Under the pieces are notes generated by a model, which made no database searches, was not told where the DNA came from, and was given only the letters and a program-made list of their open reading frames with translations. The position numbers and the translations under genes were made by a program. From Pantoea sp. SoEX (GTDB lineage Bacteria > Pseudomonadota > Gammaproteobacteria > Enterobacterales > Enterobacteriaceae), in assembly GCF_009829945.1 (NCBI RefSeq), contig NZ_SZZT01000001.1:248001-312000 (forward strand): a stretch of DNA of 64,000 nucleotides, given 5' to 3'. Positions 11,367 through 21,077 of the stretch are shown here, piece after piece (position 1 is the first letter of the stretch; the number at the start of each line of letters is the position of its first letter).

Positions 11367-12812
11367 TCATATTTCATGATGACATAGTTTAATATAATCA
11401 TCCATATCAGTTTTAATATTACCAGATTTAGTCCCAAAAATCACTTGTATACCTGATCCAGAAATAACTATTCCTTGCGCACCAAGATCTTCTAGTTGTT
11501 CTCTGTTAACTTTTTTTATATCAACTACTTTTACCCTAAGACGAGTAATACAAGCATCAAGATTTGTAATATTTTCTTTACCACCAAAAGCTATTATTAA
11601 CTTTTGTGCTATTTCATGAGTTGTTAAAGATAATGTATTTTTAATTGATTGTTCACGTCCAGGAGTTTTTAAGTTAAATTTAACAATCAGCAAACAAAAC
11701 AGAGTATAATAGACTAAAGAATATAAAATTCCAATAGCTGGAAATAACCAAATTTTATTTCCGTGACCACTTAAAATAATAAAGTCTATTAATCCATGTG
11801 AAAAACTAATTCCGTTTCTCATATCAAGTAAAATACAAATAGGAAATGCTAAACCAGCTAAAATTGAATGTATAAAATATAGAATAGGACTAACAAACAT
11901 AAAAGAAAATTCGATAGGCTCAGTAATACCTGTTAAAAAAGAAGTTAGCATTGCTGTAGCCATTATACCACCTATTCTAGAACGATTTTTAGAATTAGAT
12001 GTATGCCAAATTGCAAGTGCTGCTGCTGGTAATCCATACATTTTAAAAAGAAATCCTCCTGACAATTTACCTGCAGTAGGATCTCCAGCCATATATCTTG
12101 GAATATCACCGTGAAATATCTGACCAGATGTAGTAATAAATTCACCAATTTGCATTTGAAAAGGGACATTCCAAATGTGATGTAAACCTAACGGCATTAA
12201 AATACGCTCGATGAACCCATAAATACTAAAAGCTATCATTGGATTTTGGTAAGCTGCCCATTCTGAAAAATTCCCAATTAAAAATCCTATAGGAGGCCAA
12301 ATAACGGCTAGAAAAATACCAACAATAATTGCTGATAGACCAGATATAATTGGTACAAATCTTTTGCCAGCAAAAAAACCCAAATACTCTGGTAACTTGA
12401 TACGATAAAATTTATTAAACATATAAGATACTAAAAAACCTATAATAATACCTCCTAAAATACCCGTATCAACAAGATGTTTTATTTCAATATTCTTAAC
12501 TGTATCACATAACATTAATGATGATATAGTCATCATGGTCTTAATCATTATACTATAGGATATCACTGCTGCTAAAGCTGATACCCCATCATTATTAGTA
12601 AAACCTAGTGAAATACCTATTGCAAAAATTAATGGCATATTAGAAAATACAGATTCACCAGCTTCTGCCATTACATGTGACATTGTATCAGGTAGCAAGC
12701 TAAAATTAGCTGATCCTAATCCTAATAAAATGCCTGCAATTGGTAATACTGATATGGGTAACATAAGTGATTTACCCACTTTTTGTAAATTAGCAAAAGC
12801 ATTTTTTAACAT
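11367..12812 (-). CDS. ptsG: PTS glucose transporter, IICB component
   Basis: PtsG imports and phosphorylates glucose at the inner membrane using the PTS phosphorelay. The 481-residue protein has an N-terminal membrane IIC domain (about residues 1-390) with the sugar-site segment [14 protein letters not shown] linker and a C-terminal IIB domain follow, whose phosphorylated cysteine is Cys421 in [12 protein letters not shown], the same position as in E. coli. Length matches (477). It depends on EI, HPr and IIA-Glc, which are not in this window. It suggests that glucose is a main carbon source from the host. A 106-base spacer separates it from the upstream tatD-family gene. Confidence 0.96.
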   Translation of the reverse strand: MLKNAFANLQKVGKSLMLPISVLPIAGILLGLGSANFSLLPDTMSHVMAEAGESVFSNMPLIFAIGISLGFTNNDGVSALAAVISYSIMIKTMMTISSLMLCDTVKNIEIKHLVDTGILGGIIIGFLVSYMFNKFYRIKLPEYLGFFAGKRFVPIISGLSAIIVGIFLAVIWPPIGFLIGNFSEWAAYQNPMIAFSIYGFIERILMPLGLHHIWNVPFQMQIGEFITTSGQIFHGDIPRYMAGDPTAGKLSGGFLFKMYGLPAAALAIWHTSNSKNRSRIGGIMATAMLTSFLTGITEPIEFSFMFVSPILYFIHSILAGLAFPICILLDMRNGISFSHGLIDFIILSGHGNKIWLFPAIGILYSLVYYTLFCLLIVKFNLKTPGREQSIKNTLSLTTHEIAQKLIIAFGGKENITNLDACITRLRVKVVDIKKVNREQLEDLGAQGIVISGSGIQVIFGTKSGNIKTDMDDYIKLCHHEI

Positions 12813-12918
12813 ATTGTGGAACTCCTAATAAATCTATCAATATAAATCTATTTTTTATAGATCATTAAGGTTAAATTATGAATGAATTGTTATAAGTTTA
12901 AATTATTAATTAAATTGA

Positions 12919-13701
12919 TTAATTAACATTAACATGAAATAATGTTTTAAAATTATTAGTAGTTGTTTCTGAAAGTTCTTCTATATCTATATTTTTTATA
13001 ATGGAGATATATTCAGCAACATCTCTTGTGTAAGCAGGTTGATTTTCTTGACCACGATGTGGTACAGGAGAAAGATATGGTGAATCAGTTTCAACTAAAA
13101 TTCTATCTAGTGGAACATAACGAATGATATTATCAAAATTTTTATTTTTATTGAATGTCACTATACCTGAAAAAGAAATATAAAACCCTAAATCTAATAA
13201 CTTACTTGCAGCTAGTTGATTTTCACTAAAACAATGTAATACACCACCACAAATTTCGCTTTTTTCTTCTTTTAAAATATTTAAAGTATCTATAAAAGCA
13301 TTTCTCATATGTACTATGATTGGTTTGTTTAAAGCTATTCCTAAACGGATATGATTACGAAAAGAGGTCTGTTGGTTTATTTTGTTATATTCATTGTAAT
13401 GATAATCTAATCCTGTTTCTCCTAATGCAATTACTTTAGGATCATCTATAACTAGAGAATATATATCATCAACATTATATAGTTCTGGTTTATTAAGAGG
13501 GTGTATACCACAAGATAGTGCAATATTTTTATGTTGTCCAACCAATTTTTTCATATTATGAAAATCTGATAAATCGGTTGCTACTGCTAACATAAATTTT
13601 ACATCACGTGCAAATGCTTTTGCTATGACATCATCAAGATTACAATGATTTTTTTTATAATCTAGTAAATTAAGATGACAATGCGAATCAACAATAAACA
13701 T
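12919..13701 (-). CDS. ycfH: TatD-family metal-dependent hydrolase (YcfH)
   Basis: This is a TIM-barrel metallohydrolase of the TatD DNase family, 260 residues from the chosen start. Metal ligands are visible in DSHCHLN near the N-terminus, in ALGETGLDYHY and in GVLHCFSEN, and the C-terminal ETDSPYL motif is present. The ATG at 13701 gives the N-terminus MFIVDSHCHL, matching E. coli YcfH. An upstream in-frame TTG at 13716 would add five residues and overlaps the GAGAAAG likely to act as ribosome binding site. It follows holB as in E. coli; the exact substrate of YcfH is not well established. Confidence 0.92.
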   Translation of the reverse strand: MFIVDSHCHLNLLDYKKNHCNLDDVIAKAFARDVKFMLAVATDLSDFHNMKKLVGQHKNIALSCGIHPLNKPELYNVDDIYSLVIDDPKVIALGETGLDYHYNEYNKINQQTSFRNHIRLGIALNKPIIVHMRNAFIDTLNILKEEKSEICGGVLHCFSENQLAASKLLDLGFYISFSGIVTFNKNKNFDNIIRYVPLDRILVETDSPYLSPVPHRGQENQPAYTRDVAEYISIIKNIDIEELSETTTNNFKTLFHVNVN

Positions 13702-13740
13702 ATATTTCTTTCTCAAATTTAAAATTTTCTAAATAATATT

Positions 13741-14706
13741 TTAACCTGATATACTATTTTCTACCCAAATTAATAATGAATTTATTAACAATAATTCTTT
13801 ATTAACTTCTGTTACATTTATTAATGTATTTCTACATTTAATCCAATGATACATGCTATTATTTAATGTATCAAAAGAAAAAGAATTAGCCAATAAAGAA
13901 ATAACATCTTTACGATCTATATTTATTAACTGTTCTGTTATATTGTTTTGTAGTTTCATGGCGTCTAATATTAAACTTATTAGCCAATCAATACATATCA
14001 TTTCATTTTCACAAATAATAGGCAATAATTGTAAAATATCTTGTTTAAGTGAAAAACATAAAGTATCATATAATTTTTTTCTAAGAAGCAAACTAGTTGT
14101 AATAAGATTCAGTGCTTTAGTTGGCATGCCATTACTTAGACGTAAAGAAGATACAATGATTGATTCATCTTTCTGAAGACATTTTTGTTTTATCCACAAT
14201 ATACTATCTTCTTCACTTGGAGGAAACAAACGAAACATTACACAACGACTACGTATTGTTAAAGGTACTGTTGAAAAATTTTGAGTACTTAAAAAAAACA
14301 AACTGTTAGATGGTGGTTCTTCAATTATTTTCAATAAAGCATTACTCGAATATTTTGTCAAATGATCAACATCAAGTATACATGTAACTTTTCTATTTGA
14401 TGTATGGGAACATGTATATAAGTTAGATATTAAATTTCTAACCATGTCTATGCTTGCATTTTTTGCATTAAAAAGGTAATAATCTGGATGAGTGTTGACT
14501 TTCATTAGACGACAGCTATTACAACTGCCACAAAAATCTAAATTAACAGGCATCTTACACAAAAGCCAATAACTTAATTTCCATAAAAGAGAATCTTTAC
14601 CTATACCTTGATTTCCTTGAATCAATAATACAGGATGACTAAAACCTTCTCGATATTGATTAATAATTTTATAATAAGGTTTATTAAGCCACGGATACCA
14701 TTCCAT
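13741..14706 (-). CDS. holB: DNA polymerase III subunit delta'
   Basis: HolB is the delta' subunit of the clamp loader. The protein has 321 residues from the ATG at 14706, giving MEWYPWL as in E. coli (MRWYPWL); an in-frame TTG 21 bases further upstream lies inside tmk and is not favoured. The zinc module cysteines are kept (CGSCNSC then THPDYY), as is the SRC arginine-finger region (RSRCVMFRL). ALLKIIEEPP is the family's hallmark sequence. Tmk ends two bases before this start, so translation is probably coupled. It is more diverged than its neighbours, mainly in the C-terminal third. Confidence 0.94.
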   Translation of the reverse strand: MEWYPWLNKPYYKIINQYREGFSHPVLLIQGNQGIGKDSLLWKLSYWLLCKMPVNLDFCGSCNSCRLMKVNTHPDYYLFNAKNASIDMVRNLISNLYTCSHTSNRKVTCILDVDHLTKYSSNALLKIIEEPPSNSLFFLSTQNFSTVPLTIRSRCVMFRLFPPSEEDSILWIKQKCLQKDESIIVSSLRLSNGMPTKALNLITTSLLLRKKLYDTLCFSLKQDILQLLPIICENEMICIDWLISLILDAMKLQNNITEQLINIDRKDVISLLANSFSFDTLNNSMYHWIKCRNTLINVTEVNKELLLINSLLIWVENSISG

Positions 14707-14708
14707 TT

Positions 14709-15344
14709 TTATTGTTTTTTTAACCAATCAATTAAAAAATTTTTTAAAATTATACTAATTTTATCCTTAGGTTGACTTGCATCAATAAATACGATATTAT
14801 CATCGTTTTTTATTATTTTGAGATAATAATTACGAGTTCGTTCAAAAAAAGCTAGTGATTCTTGTTCAATGCGATCTAACTTACCTTTTTTTTGTAACCG
14901 TTTTAAACAAACATCAGGAGTTATATCTAAATAAAATGTGATATCTGGACAGAATGTACCTAACATCATATAATGTAGTTTATTAATCATGTTTATTCCT
15001 AGTTTTCTACCTCCTCCTTGATAAGCTTGAGAGGAAAGATCATAACGATCACTTATTACCCATTTTCCTAAACTTAATGCTGGTCTAATAACATTTTCTA
15101 CTAATTGTACTCTAGCTGCATATATGATCAATAGTTCTGTTTTATATGATATATGTTCTTCATTATTATTATTTTTAATTATATTACGTAATTTTTCTGC
15201 TATAACGGTACCACCAGGTTCTCTAGTAAGAACAATATTTTTATCATTTATACCATATTCATGTAATATTTTGACTATAATACTACATGCAGTAGTTTTT
15301 CCAGCGCTTTCTAACCCTTCAACAGTAATAAATTTATTTTTCAT
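14709..15344 (-). CDS. tmk: Thymidylate kinase
   Basis: Tmk phosphorylates dTMP to dTDP. The 211-residue protein has the P-loop EGLESAGKTT at residues 9-18, the DR(Y) motif in WVISDRYDLSSQAYQGGGR, and the LID region LQKKGKLDRIEQE. Length matches E. coli (213). In E. coli fabF, pabC and mltG stand between acpP and tmk; here they are gone and about 317 bp of spacer remain. tmk and holB form a tight two-gene unit. Confidence 0.96.
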   Translation of the reverse strand: MKNKFITVEGLESAGKTTACSIIVKILHEYGINDKNIVLTREPGGTVIAEKLRNIIKNNNNEEHISYKTELLIIYAARVQLVENVIRPALSLGKWVISDRYDLSSQAYQGGGRKLGINMINKLHYMMLGTFCPDITFYLDITPDVCLKRLQKKGKLDRIEQESLAFFERTRNYYLKIIKNDDNIVFIDASQPKDKISIILKNFLIDWLKKQ

Positions 15345-15661
15345 TTTTTATAATATTAAATTAGAAAAATATATAATGTTCTATTAATTATTAGTTTTAT
15401 TTAATGATAAACATAATATTTAAAATTATTATGTTTTATCTCTTTTGTTTTTTATATAAATTTTATTTTTTAAATATAATACTTATTTAAGTTTAAGTTC
15501 AGCAAATAAAAATACGCTTATTATATTATTAAAATATTGATAATTTATCAATATTTAATCTAAAAATATCAAATTAAACAACATAATTATATTAATGTTT
15601 GTTAATTAAAAATCCAGATAGTATAATAATACTATCTGGATATATTAATTATTATCTTATA
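15345..15661. other. Spacer where fabF, pabC and mltG lie in E. coli
   Basis: These 317 bases hold no gene. By synteny fabF, pabC and mltG should be here; no recognisable remnant is visible. The stretch contains the acpP terminator hairpin and presumably the tmk-holB promoter. Confidence 0.6.
15612..15641 (-). terminator. Intrinsic terminator of the fab/acpP operon
   Basis: A perfect 13-bp stem (ATCCAGATAGTAT with its complement) around the loop AATA lies 20 bases after the acpP stop. On the minus strand it is followed by TTTT. It is one of the few GC-containing hairpins in the spacers and ends the fabH-fabD-fabG-acpP transcript. Confidence 0.85.
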
Positions 15662-15898
15662 CTAGCTTTTATGGTCATTAATATAATCTATCGCTGCCTG
15701 AACGGTAGTGATTTTTTCAGCTTCTTCATCTGGAATTTCAGTGTCAAATTCTTCTTCTAAAGCCATTACCAGCTCAACGGTATCAAGAGAATCAGCACCT
15801 AGGTCATCTACAAAAGATGCAGAATTAGTGACTTCATCTTCTTTTACACCTAGTTGTTCACTGATGATTTTCTTAACTCGTTGTTCGATATCACTCAT
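15662..15898 (-). CDS. acpP: Acyl carrier protein
   Basis: This 78-residue acidic four-helix protein carries growing acyl chains on phosphopantetheine. The attachment serine is Ser37 (counting Met) in [18 protein letters not shown], and the sequence is almost identical to E. coli AcpP. An AGGAAA ribosome binding site precedes the ATG. Its codon use is noticeably less AT-biased than its neighbours', consistent with high expression. The 137-base gap to fabG probably holds its own promoter, as in E. coli. Confidence 0.98.
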   Translation of the reverse strand: MSDIEQRVKKIISEQLGVKEDEVTNSASFVDDLGADSLDTVELVMALEEEFDTEIPDEEAEKITTVQAAIDYINDHKS

Positions 15899-16035
15899 AC
15901 TATTTGATTTCCTGTCAAAACTCGCTTATGCGATAATTTTCATAGTTTATAAAATATTGAAAAAGATGCAACAAAATATAGGTCAATGAAATCACAATTT
16001 TGTGGTTTTAGAATCGAATAATTTTTATAAAAAAG

Positions 16036-16770
16036 TTAAACCATATACATACCACCATTAACATTAATTATTTCACCAGTTATATATGATGCTTCTTCAG
16101 AAGCTAAAAATGCAACCACATTAGCTACTTCTTTAGGTTGACCTAAACGTTTCATAGATATTTTTGCTAAAATGTTAGCACGTTGATCTTTATTTAATAT
16201 TCGTGTCATATCAGTTTCAATAAATCCAGGTGATACTATATTAACAGTAATTCCACGTGAAGCAATTTCAAGTGCTAAAGATTTGCTAAATCCAATTAAT
16301 CCCGCTTTAGATGCTGCATAATTTGTTTGACCGATATTTCCATAAGTTCCGGAAATAGAACTAATAGTGATAATGCGTCCAATACGTCTTTTTATCATGA
16401 AAGGTATAACCGCTTTAGAAATTCTAAACACGGAAGTAAGATTTGTATCTAAAACATCTTGCCAATCGTTATTACTCATACGTATCAATAAATTATCTCT
16501 AGTTATACCTGCATTATTAACTAAAATATCAATATGACCATATTCAGATTTTATTTCTTCTAAAACACTAGAAATACATTCTGAATCATTAACATTTAGT
16601 ATTATACCTTTACCTTGATTTTTTAAATAAGTATTAATGATTGAAACTCCCTTTTGACTTGTTGAAGTTCCAATAACATAAGTTCCAATAAATGATAACT
16701 TTTCTGCAATTGCAAGACCAATACCTCTACTAGCCCCAGTCACTAATGCAATTTTATCTTTTAAATTCAT
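16036..16770 (-). CDS. fabG: 3-oxoacyl-[acyl-carrier-protein] reductase FabG
   Basis: FabG reduces beta-ketoacyl-ACP with NADPH in the fatty-acid elongation cycle. It is a 244-residue short-chain dehydrogenase with the TGASRGIG nucleotide motif near residue 14 and the NNAG motif. The catalytic Ser-Tyr-Lys set lies in ISSISGTYGNIGQTNYAASKAG. Length equals E. coli FabG. It starts 10 bases after fabD and is probably co-transcribed with fabH and fabD. Confidence 0.97.
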   Translation of the reverse strand: MNLKDKIALVTGASRGIGLAIAEKLSFIGTYVIGTSTSQKGVSIINTYLKNQGKGIILNVNDSECISSVLEEIKSEYGHIDILVNNAGITRDNLLIRMSNNDWQDVLDTNLTSVFRISKAVIPFMIKRRIGRIITISSISGTYGNIGQTNYAASKAGLIGFSKSLALEIASRGITVNIVSPGFIETDMTRILNKDQRANILAKISMKRLGQPKEVANVVAFLASEEASYITGEIINVNGGMYMV

Positions 16771-16780
16771 TTTATACCTA

Positions 16781-17716
16781 TTATTTATTTTTATTCAATG
16801 CAATCACTAATGAACTAGTATCATTTATGGCTATAGAGTTCAGGTTTTTTGAAATACGTTTATTCAATTGACTTAATATTTTACCTGGACCAAATTCTAA
16901 TAATCTTGTTATACCCGCTGTTTTAGTGATAAATTTAATTATCTCTAACCAACGAACTGCACTATACATTTGACGAATTAAAGCTTTACGAATAGCATAT
17001 TCATTATATTCTATTTTAACATCAACGTTATTAATTATTGATATAGAAGGTTTAGCAAATTTTATTTCTTGCAGTCTAATTTCTAGTTTTTTTGCAGCAG
17101 ATCTCATTAATATACAATGAGATGGTACACTAACCATCAAAGGTTTAACATATGCTCCTAATAATTTACATGCAATACTAGTACGACAGACAGCTTCCTT
17201 ATCACCTGCAATTACAAATTGATCTTGTGAATTAAAGTTTGCTATTGAAACAACCTGATTCTTTTTATTTTCTTTACATATTCTTTTAATAGTTATTTCA
17301 TCTAAACCTATAATAGCATGCATTGCACCTATTCTTGTTTTAACCAATTCTTGCATTATTTTACCACGAAATTCAACTAATTGAATGGCATCAGTAAATT
17401 TTATAACACCAGCACAAACCAAAGCAGAATACTCACCTAAACTATGTCCTGCCATTAGTATAGGTTTTTTACCGCCTTCTTGTTTCCATATACGATATAT
17501 AGCTATAGAAGATGTTAAAATAGCTGGTTGTGTTTTCCAAGTACAATTTAAATGCTCATATGGTCCTTGGTTAACTAATCTTAACAAATCATAACCTAAA
17601 ATATTTGATGCTTCTTGAAACGTTTGTCTAGCTATGGAATATTTTTCTATAAAATCACTTAGCATCCCAACATACTGCGATCCTTGACCTGGAAAAATAA
17701 AAGCTAGTTGAGTCAT
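16781..17716 (-). CDS. fabD: Malonyl-CoA-ACP transacylase
   Basis: FabD moves malonyl groups from CoA to ACP. The 311-residue protein begins with the family signature FIFPGQGSQYVGM. It has the nucleophile Ser92 in GHSLGEYSALV and the catalytic histidine in VSVPSHCILM. It is preceded by AAAGGAG, a strong ribosome binding site, and sits 20 bases after fabH. All key residues are intact. Confidence 0.97.
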   Translation of the reverse strand: MTQLAFIFPGQGSQYVGMLSDFIEKYSIARQTFQEASNILGYDLLRLVNQGPYEHLNCTWKTQPAILTSSIAIYRIWKQEGGKKPILMAGHSLGEYSALVCAGVIKFTDAIQLVEFRGKIMQELVKTRIGAMHAIIGLDEITIKRICKENKKNQVVSIANFNSQDQFVIAGDKEAVCRTSIACKLLGAYVKPLMVSVPSHCILMRSAAKKLEIRLQEIKFAKPSISIINNVDVKIEYNEYAIRKALIRQMYSAVRWLEIIKFITKTAGITRLLEFGPGKILSQLNKRISKNLNSIAINDTSSLVIALNKNK

Positions 17717-17736
17717 CTTTAACTCCTTTATGCTGC

Positions 17737-18693
17737 TTAAAAACGCATCAAGGCCGAACCCGAGGTGAATCCGCCGCCGAAGGCTTTGAGTAAAATCATA
17801 TGTCCAGATTTAACACGACCATCACGCACTATTTCATCAAGTGCCAGTGGTATTGAAGCTGCAGATGTGTTACCATGACGATCTATTGTAATAACTACTT
17901 TCTTTATGTTTATCCCAAGTTTTTTTGTAATAGCAAGAATAATACGTATATTGGCTTGATGTGGTATAAACCAATCTATCATATCTATATTTAAATTATT
18001 ATATTTCAATGTTTCCTGTACAGTATAAGTTAGTTCCTCTATTGCAATTTTAAAAACTTCATTTCCTGACATCTTTAAGTAAACTGGTTGTTTATTATGA
18101 ATACCGCTATATTGATAAGGTAAAGTTAATAGATATGCGTAATGCGCATTAGAATGTAAATGGGTAGAGATAATTCCAGGTTGATTACTATTTGCTAAAA
18201 CAACTGCACCTGCACCGTCTCCAAATAAAACAATACTATTACGATCATTAGGATTAACTGTTCGAGTTAACGTATCAGAACCAATGACTAATGCATATTT
18301 TATCTTACCACTTTTTATGAATTGATCTGCTACGCTTAAAGCATAAATAAAACCAGTACAAGCTGCCGCTAGATCGAATGCAGTACAATCTCTTATCTCT
18401 AACATTTTTTGAATCATACATGCAGAACTCGGGAAAGCGTGACTGGATGACGTAGTTGCTATAATAATTAATTCAATTTGATTATATTTTATGTTTGCCA
18501 TTTTTAAAGCATTTTTTGCAGCATTAAACCCCATACTTGCCACATCTTCCTCGGGTTTAGAAATATGTCGTTCCTTTATTCCAGTTCTAGAAATAATCCA
18601 TTCATCTGATGTATCTACCATCTTATTCAAATCAGCATTTGTACGAATATTTAAAGGTAAATAACTACCCGTGCCAATAATTCTGGTGAACAT
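17737..18693 (-). CDS. fabH: Beta-ketoacyl-ACP synthase III
   Basis: FabH starts fatty-acid synthesis by condensing acetyl-CoA with malonyl-ACP. The protein has 318 residues from the ATG at 18693; this start matches E. coli ([13 protein letters not shown]) and has AGGAG 12 bases upstream, whereas the TTG at 18717 only adds unrelated residues. The catalytic triad is seen as Cys112 (AAACTGF), His in [10 protein letters not shown] and Asn in [10 protein letters not shown]. plsX, which lies upstream in E. coli, is missing. With fabF also missing from this cluster, elongation must rely on a condensing enzyme encoded elsewhere. Confidence 0.96.
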   Translation of the reverse strand: MFTRIIGTGSYLPLNIRTNADLNKMVDTSDEWIISRTGIKERHISKPEEDVASMGFNAAKNALKMANIKYNQIELIIIATTSSSHAFPSSACMIQKMLEIRDCTAFDLAAACTGFIYALSVADQFIKSGKIKYALVIGSDTLTRTVNPNDRNSIVLFGDGAGAVVLANSNQPGIISTHLHSNAHYAYLLTLPYQYSGIHNKQPVYLKMSGNEVFKIAIEELTYTVQETLKYNNLNIDMIDWFIPHQANIRIILAITKKLGINIKKVVITIDRHGNTSAASIPLALDEIVRDGRVKSGHMILLKAFGGGFTSGSALMRF

Positions 18694-19098
18694 CGTAAAT
18701 TCATTGCTCCTAATCAAACGTACTACAATATCTTAAATATTTGTTTGATTTAATTAATTTCGTTATTTTTTTATATTTATTTTACCTCAAAAAAACCAAT
18801 TGATTTATTATTTTTTTATAGTAATTTCTATATACTTTTAATTAAAAGACCATTATTTTACTAATTTAAATTAATAAAAATAATATTTTATCTTAAATTA
18901 TTCTAATCCTAAGTAACTAAATAATTTTAGCATATTATAGATATTAATATATTATAGTTAAAATAAAAACGCTTGACATTAACTATCTTTGTAACTACTA
19001 ATTTGTTAATTTTAATAAGCAATAAGTTAAATTAAATTTTTTAAAATAAAATATGACAAAAACCAACTTTATATTGTATATTAATTGACTAAAATAAA
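18694..19098. other. Spacer at the lost plsX position
   Basis: These 405 bases between fabH and rpmF hold no gene. E. coli has plsX here. A TTGACA at 18973-18978 on the plus strand lacks a fitting -10 and would read antisense into rpmF, so it is not called as a promoter. A promoter for the fabH operon is expected near 18720-18760 on the minus strand, but none stands out. Confidence 0.55.
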
Positions 19099-19269
19099 TT
19101 AATTTGATATAAACTTAAAGCCTCTATAGTATCCATCTAAAGTGATGTGGTGACGCAAGTGAGTTTCACCTGATTTTTTATCTACTGATATAGTTTTAGT
19201 TCTTAAAAAATCATGGGAACGACGCATGCCTCTTTTAGAACGACTAGGTTTGTTTTTTTGAACTGCCAT
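19099..19269 (-). CDS. rpmF: 50S ribosomal protein L32
   Basis: This 56-residue ribosomal protein runs from the ATG at 19269 to the TAA at 19099. It begins [20 protein letters not shown] and continues with [18 protein letters not shown], which matches E. coli L32 (57 residues) almost residue for residue. A GGAGTATT ribosome binding site lies upstream on the minus strand. yceD, its usual upstream partner, is absent. L32 of enterobacteria lacks the zinc cysteines found in some other bacteria, and so does this one. Confidence 0.97.
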   Translation of the reverse strand: MAVQKNKPSRSKRGMRRSHDFLRTKTISVDKKSGETHLRHHITLDGYYRGFKFISN

Positions 19270-19554
19270 AACATAATACTCCTATAATTGCAGTAATATT
19301 GATATTAAAAAAACAAATAAAAATGTAATTATATAGGTTAGTTTAACTACTATCTTTTATCTTTATATATAATATATAATTATTTCAAAATATATCAAAA
19401 TTTAATTTTATTAAAAATAAAAATTATTTAAAGTAGTAATTCTAACAAATAATAAAAAATTAGAAAAGATTATTTTATATTAAATGATTATAAATCAATA
19501 ATTTTAAATATTTATTTGATATAAAAAATCTCAAATGTAATGTATTGGACTTAT

Positions 19555-20520
19555 TTATATTTTGATTTTATTTAAACTTAGATTAGTTAAACATTTTATA
19601 AGTATTGTGTCTAATGGTGCTTCTAGATAAGTCATTACACCTGTTTTTGGGTGAAGGAATGTTAGGGCATGAGCATGAAGAAATAATCTATTTAATCCTA
19701 AATCTATTTGATTGTCCAATGAATTTTTTCCGTAACGTCCATCAAATAAAATAGGATAACCAGCATGCATAGCATGAACACGAATTTGATGTGTATGACC
19801 TGTAATTGGACGAACTTTCAATAATGTAGTAGATCTAAAATATTCTTTTACTTGAAAATATGTTTCTGAAGGTTTTCCATTAATATCAACATATACCATT
19901 GATCTACTACTGCTATATAAAGATATTTGTTTTTTTAGAGGAGCATTTATTATTTTTAAATTTGATGGCCAAATTCCATGTACTAATGCTAAATAATCTT
20001 TTTTTATAAATCTATTACGCAACTGTTCGTGTAAACACTTTAATGCAGAACGTTTTTTAGCGATCAATAATAACCCAGATGTACTTCTATCTAATCTATG
20101 CACTAATTCTAAAAAAGAACAATTAGAACGTAATGATCTTAAGCCTTCTATGACACCAAAACTTAATCCACTACCTCCATGTACAGCTACTCCTGATGGT
20201 TTGTTAATTACTATTATGTAATCATCTTCATATAAGATTAATTTATTTAAAAAAGCTACTTTATTTTTTTTTATATTGGATATTGTTTTATGTTCATTAT
20301 ATAAATAAGAAGATATTATGCTTATTTCATCATTTATTTTCAATTTATATAAAGGTTTAACACGTTTTTTATTTACTTTTATTTTTCCTTTTCTCAGAAT
20401 TTTGTATATAAAACTTTTAGGAATTTTTTTAAATTTTGAGTTTAAAAAATTATCAATTCTTTGATTTAAATTTCTATTAGTTATTATGATTGTATTTATA
20501 TCAGAATGCTTGTTTTTCAT
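19555..20520 (-). CDS. rluC: 23S rRNA pseudouridine synthase RluC
   Basis: RluC makes pseudouridines 955, 2504 and 2580 in 23S rRNA. The 321-residue protein has an N-terminal S4 RNA-binding domain (about residues 17-80, with IYKILRKGKIKVNKKRVKP). The RluA-family catalytic domain follows, with aspartate in LVHRLDRSTSGLLLIAK and the motif GRTHQIRVHAMHAG in the form GHTHQIRVHAMHAG. Length matches E. coli (319). It stands divergent from rne, as in E. coli. Confidence 0.95.
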   Translation of the reverse strand: MKNKHSDINTIIITNRNLNQRIDNFLNSKFKKIPKSFIYKILRKGKIKVNKKRVKPLYKLKINDEISIISSYLYNEHKTISNIKKNKVAFLNKLILYEDDYIIVINKPSGVAVHGGSGLSFGVIEGLRSLRSNCSFLELVHRLDRSTSGLLLIAKKRSALKCLHEQLRNRFIKKDYLALVHGIWPSNLKIINAPLKKQISLYSSSRSMVYVDINGKPSETYFQVKEYFRSTTLLKVRPITGHTHQIRVHAMHAGYPILFDGRYGKNSLDNQIDLGLNRLFLHAHALTFLHPKTGVMTYLEAPLDTILIKCLTNLSLNKIKI

Positions 20521-21077
20521 CTTATTAGTTTTTTAATAAAAAAAATTGTATTAATAATTTGTAAAATTTTTTTATTAAATAACAGTATTTTATTTGTAAT
20601 TTTTTATTAAAAACATCCAGTTATATTAATAAATCAATTTATAATATTTTTAGATTTATATTAATTTTATATTATACTAAATCCAATTTAATTAACAACA
20701 ATAAAAATTTTAAAAATCGTTATTTTTGTATTGTTTAATAAAGATACAGCACAATATAAGACTAAGATAAATTGCTTATCATTATTTATTATTTTTTTTA
20801 CAATTTATGGTCATTTATGTTGACCTAAACACTATATTTAGCACATAAAATAATTGTTAATTGAATATTAGTTATATATTTCCAAGCAAAACAAAATAGT
20901 ACATTATAATGTTTTAATTAAATTTAAGAATAAATAACAAATAATAATTTAATTTAAACGAAGAATGTATGGTTAAATGCTCTAATGAATATAGATACTA
21001 ATTTGTAACAATTAACTATGTGCTGGATATAATTATGTGCTGGATATAATTATTTACGAAATAACGAGCAATTCAAG
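20521..21077. other. Divergent rluC-rne regulatory spacer
   Basis: These 557 bases between divergent rluC and rne hold no gene. In E. coli the region encodes a long rne leader through which RNase E represses itself. Visible here are a small hairpin GGTCA/TGACC with loop TTTATGT near 20809-20825 and the 17-bp tandem duplication next to rne. No hairpins clearly matching the E. coli leader were recognised. Confidence 0.5.
21017..21050 (+). repeat. 17-bp perfect tandem duplication carrying TATAAT
   Basis: The unit TATGTGCTGGATATAAT occurs twice without change, at 21017-21033 and 21034-21050. Each copy ends in a consensus -10 hexamer (21028-21033 and 21045-21050). The second copy ends 27 bases before the rne ATG. 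It may be a doubled promoter; a -35 element is not obvious for either copy. Confidence 0.9.

Noticed and set aside
18973-19001. TTGACA on the plus strand as a promoter
   Set aside because: At 17 bases spacing the -10 candidate is TACTAA, a poor match, and the direction would be antisense to rpmF with no gene to serve.
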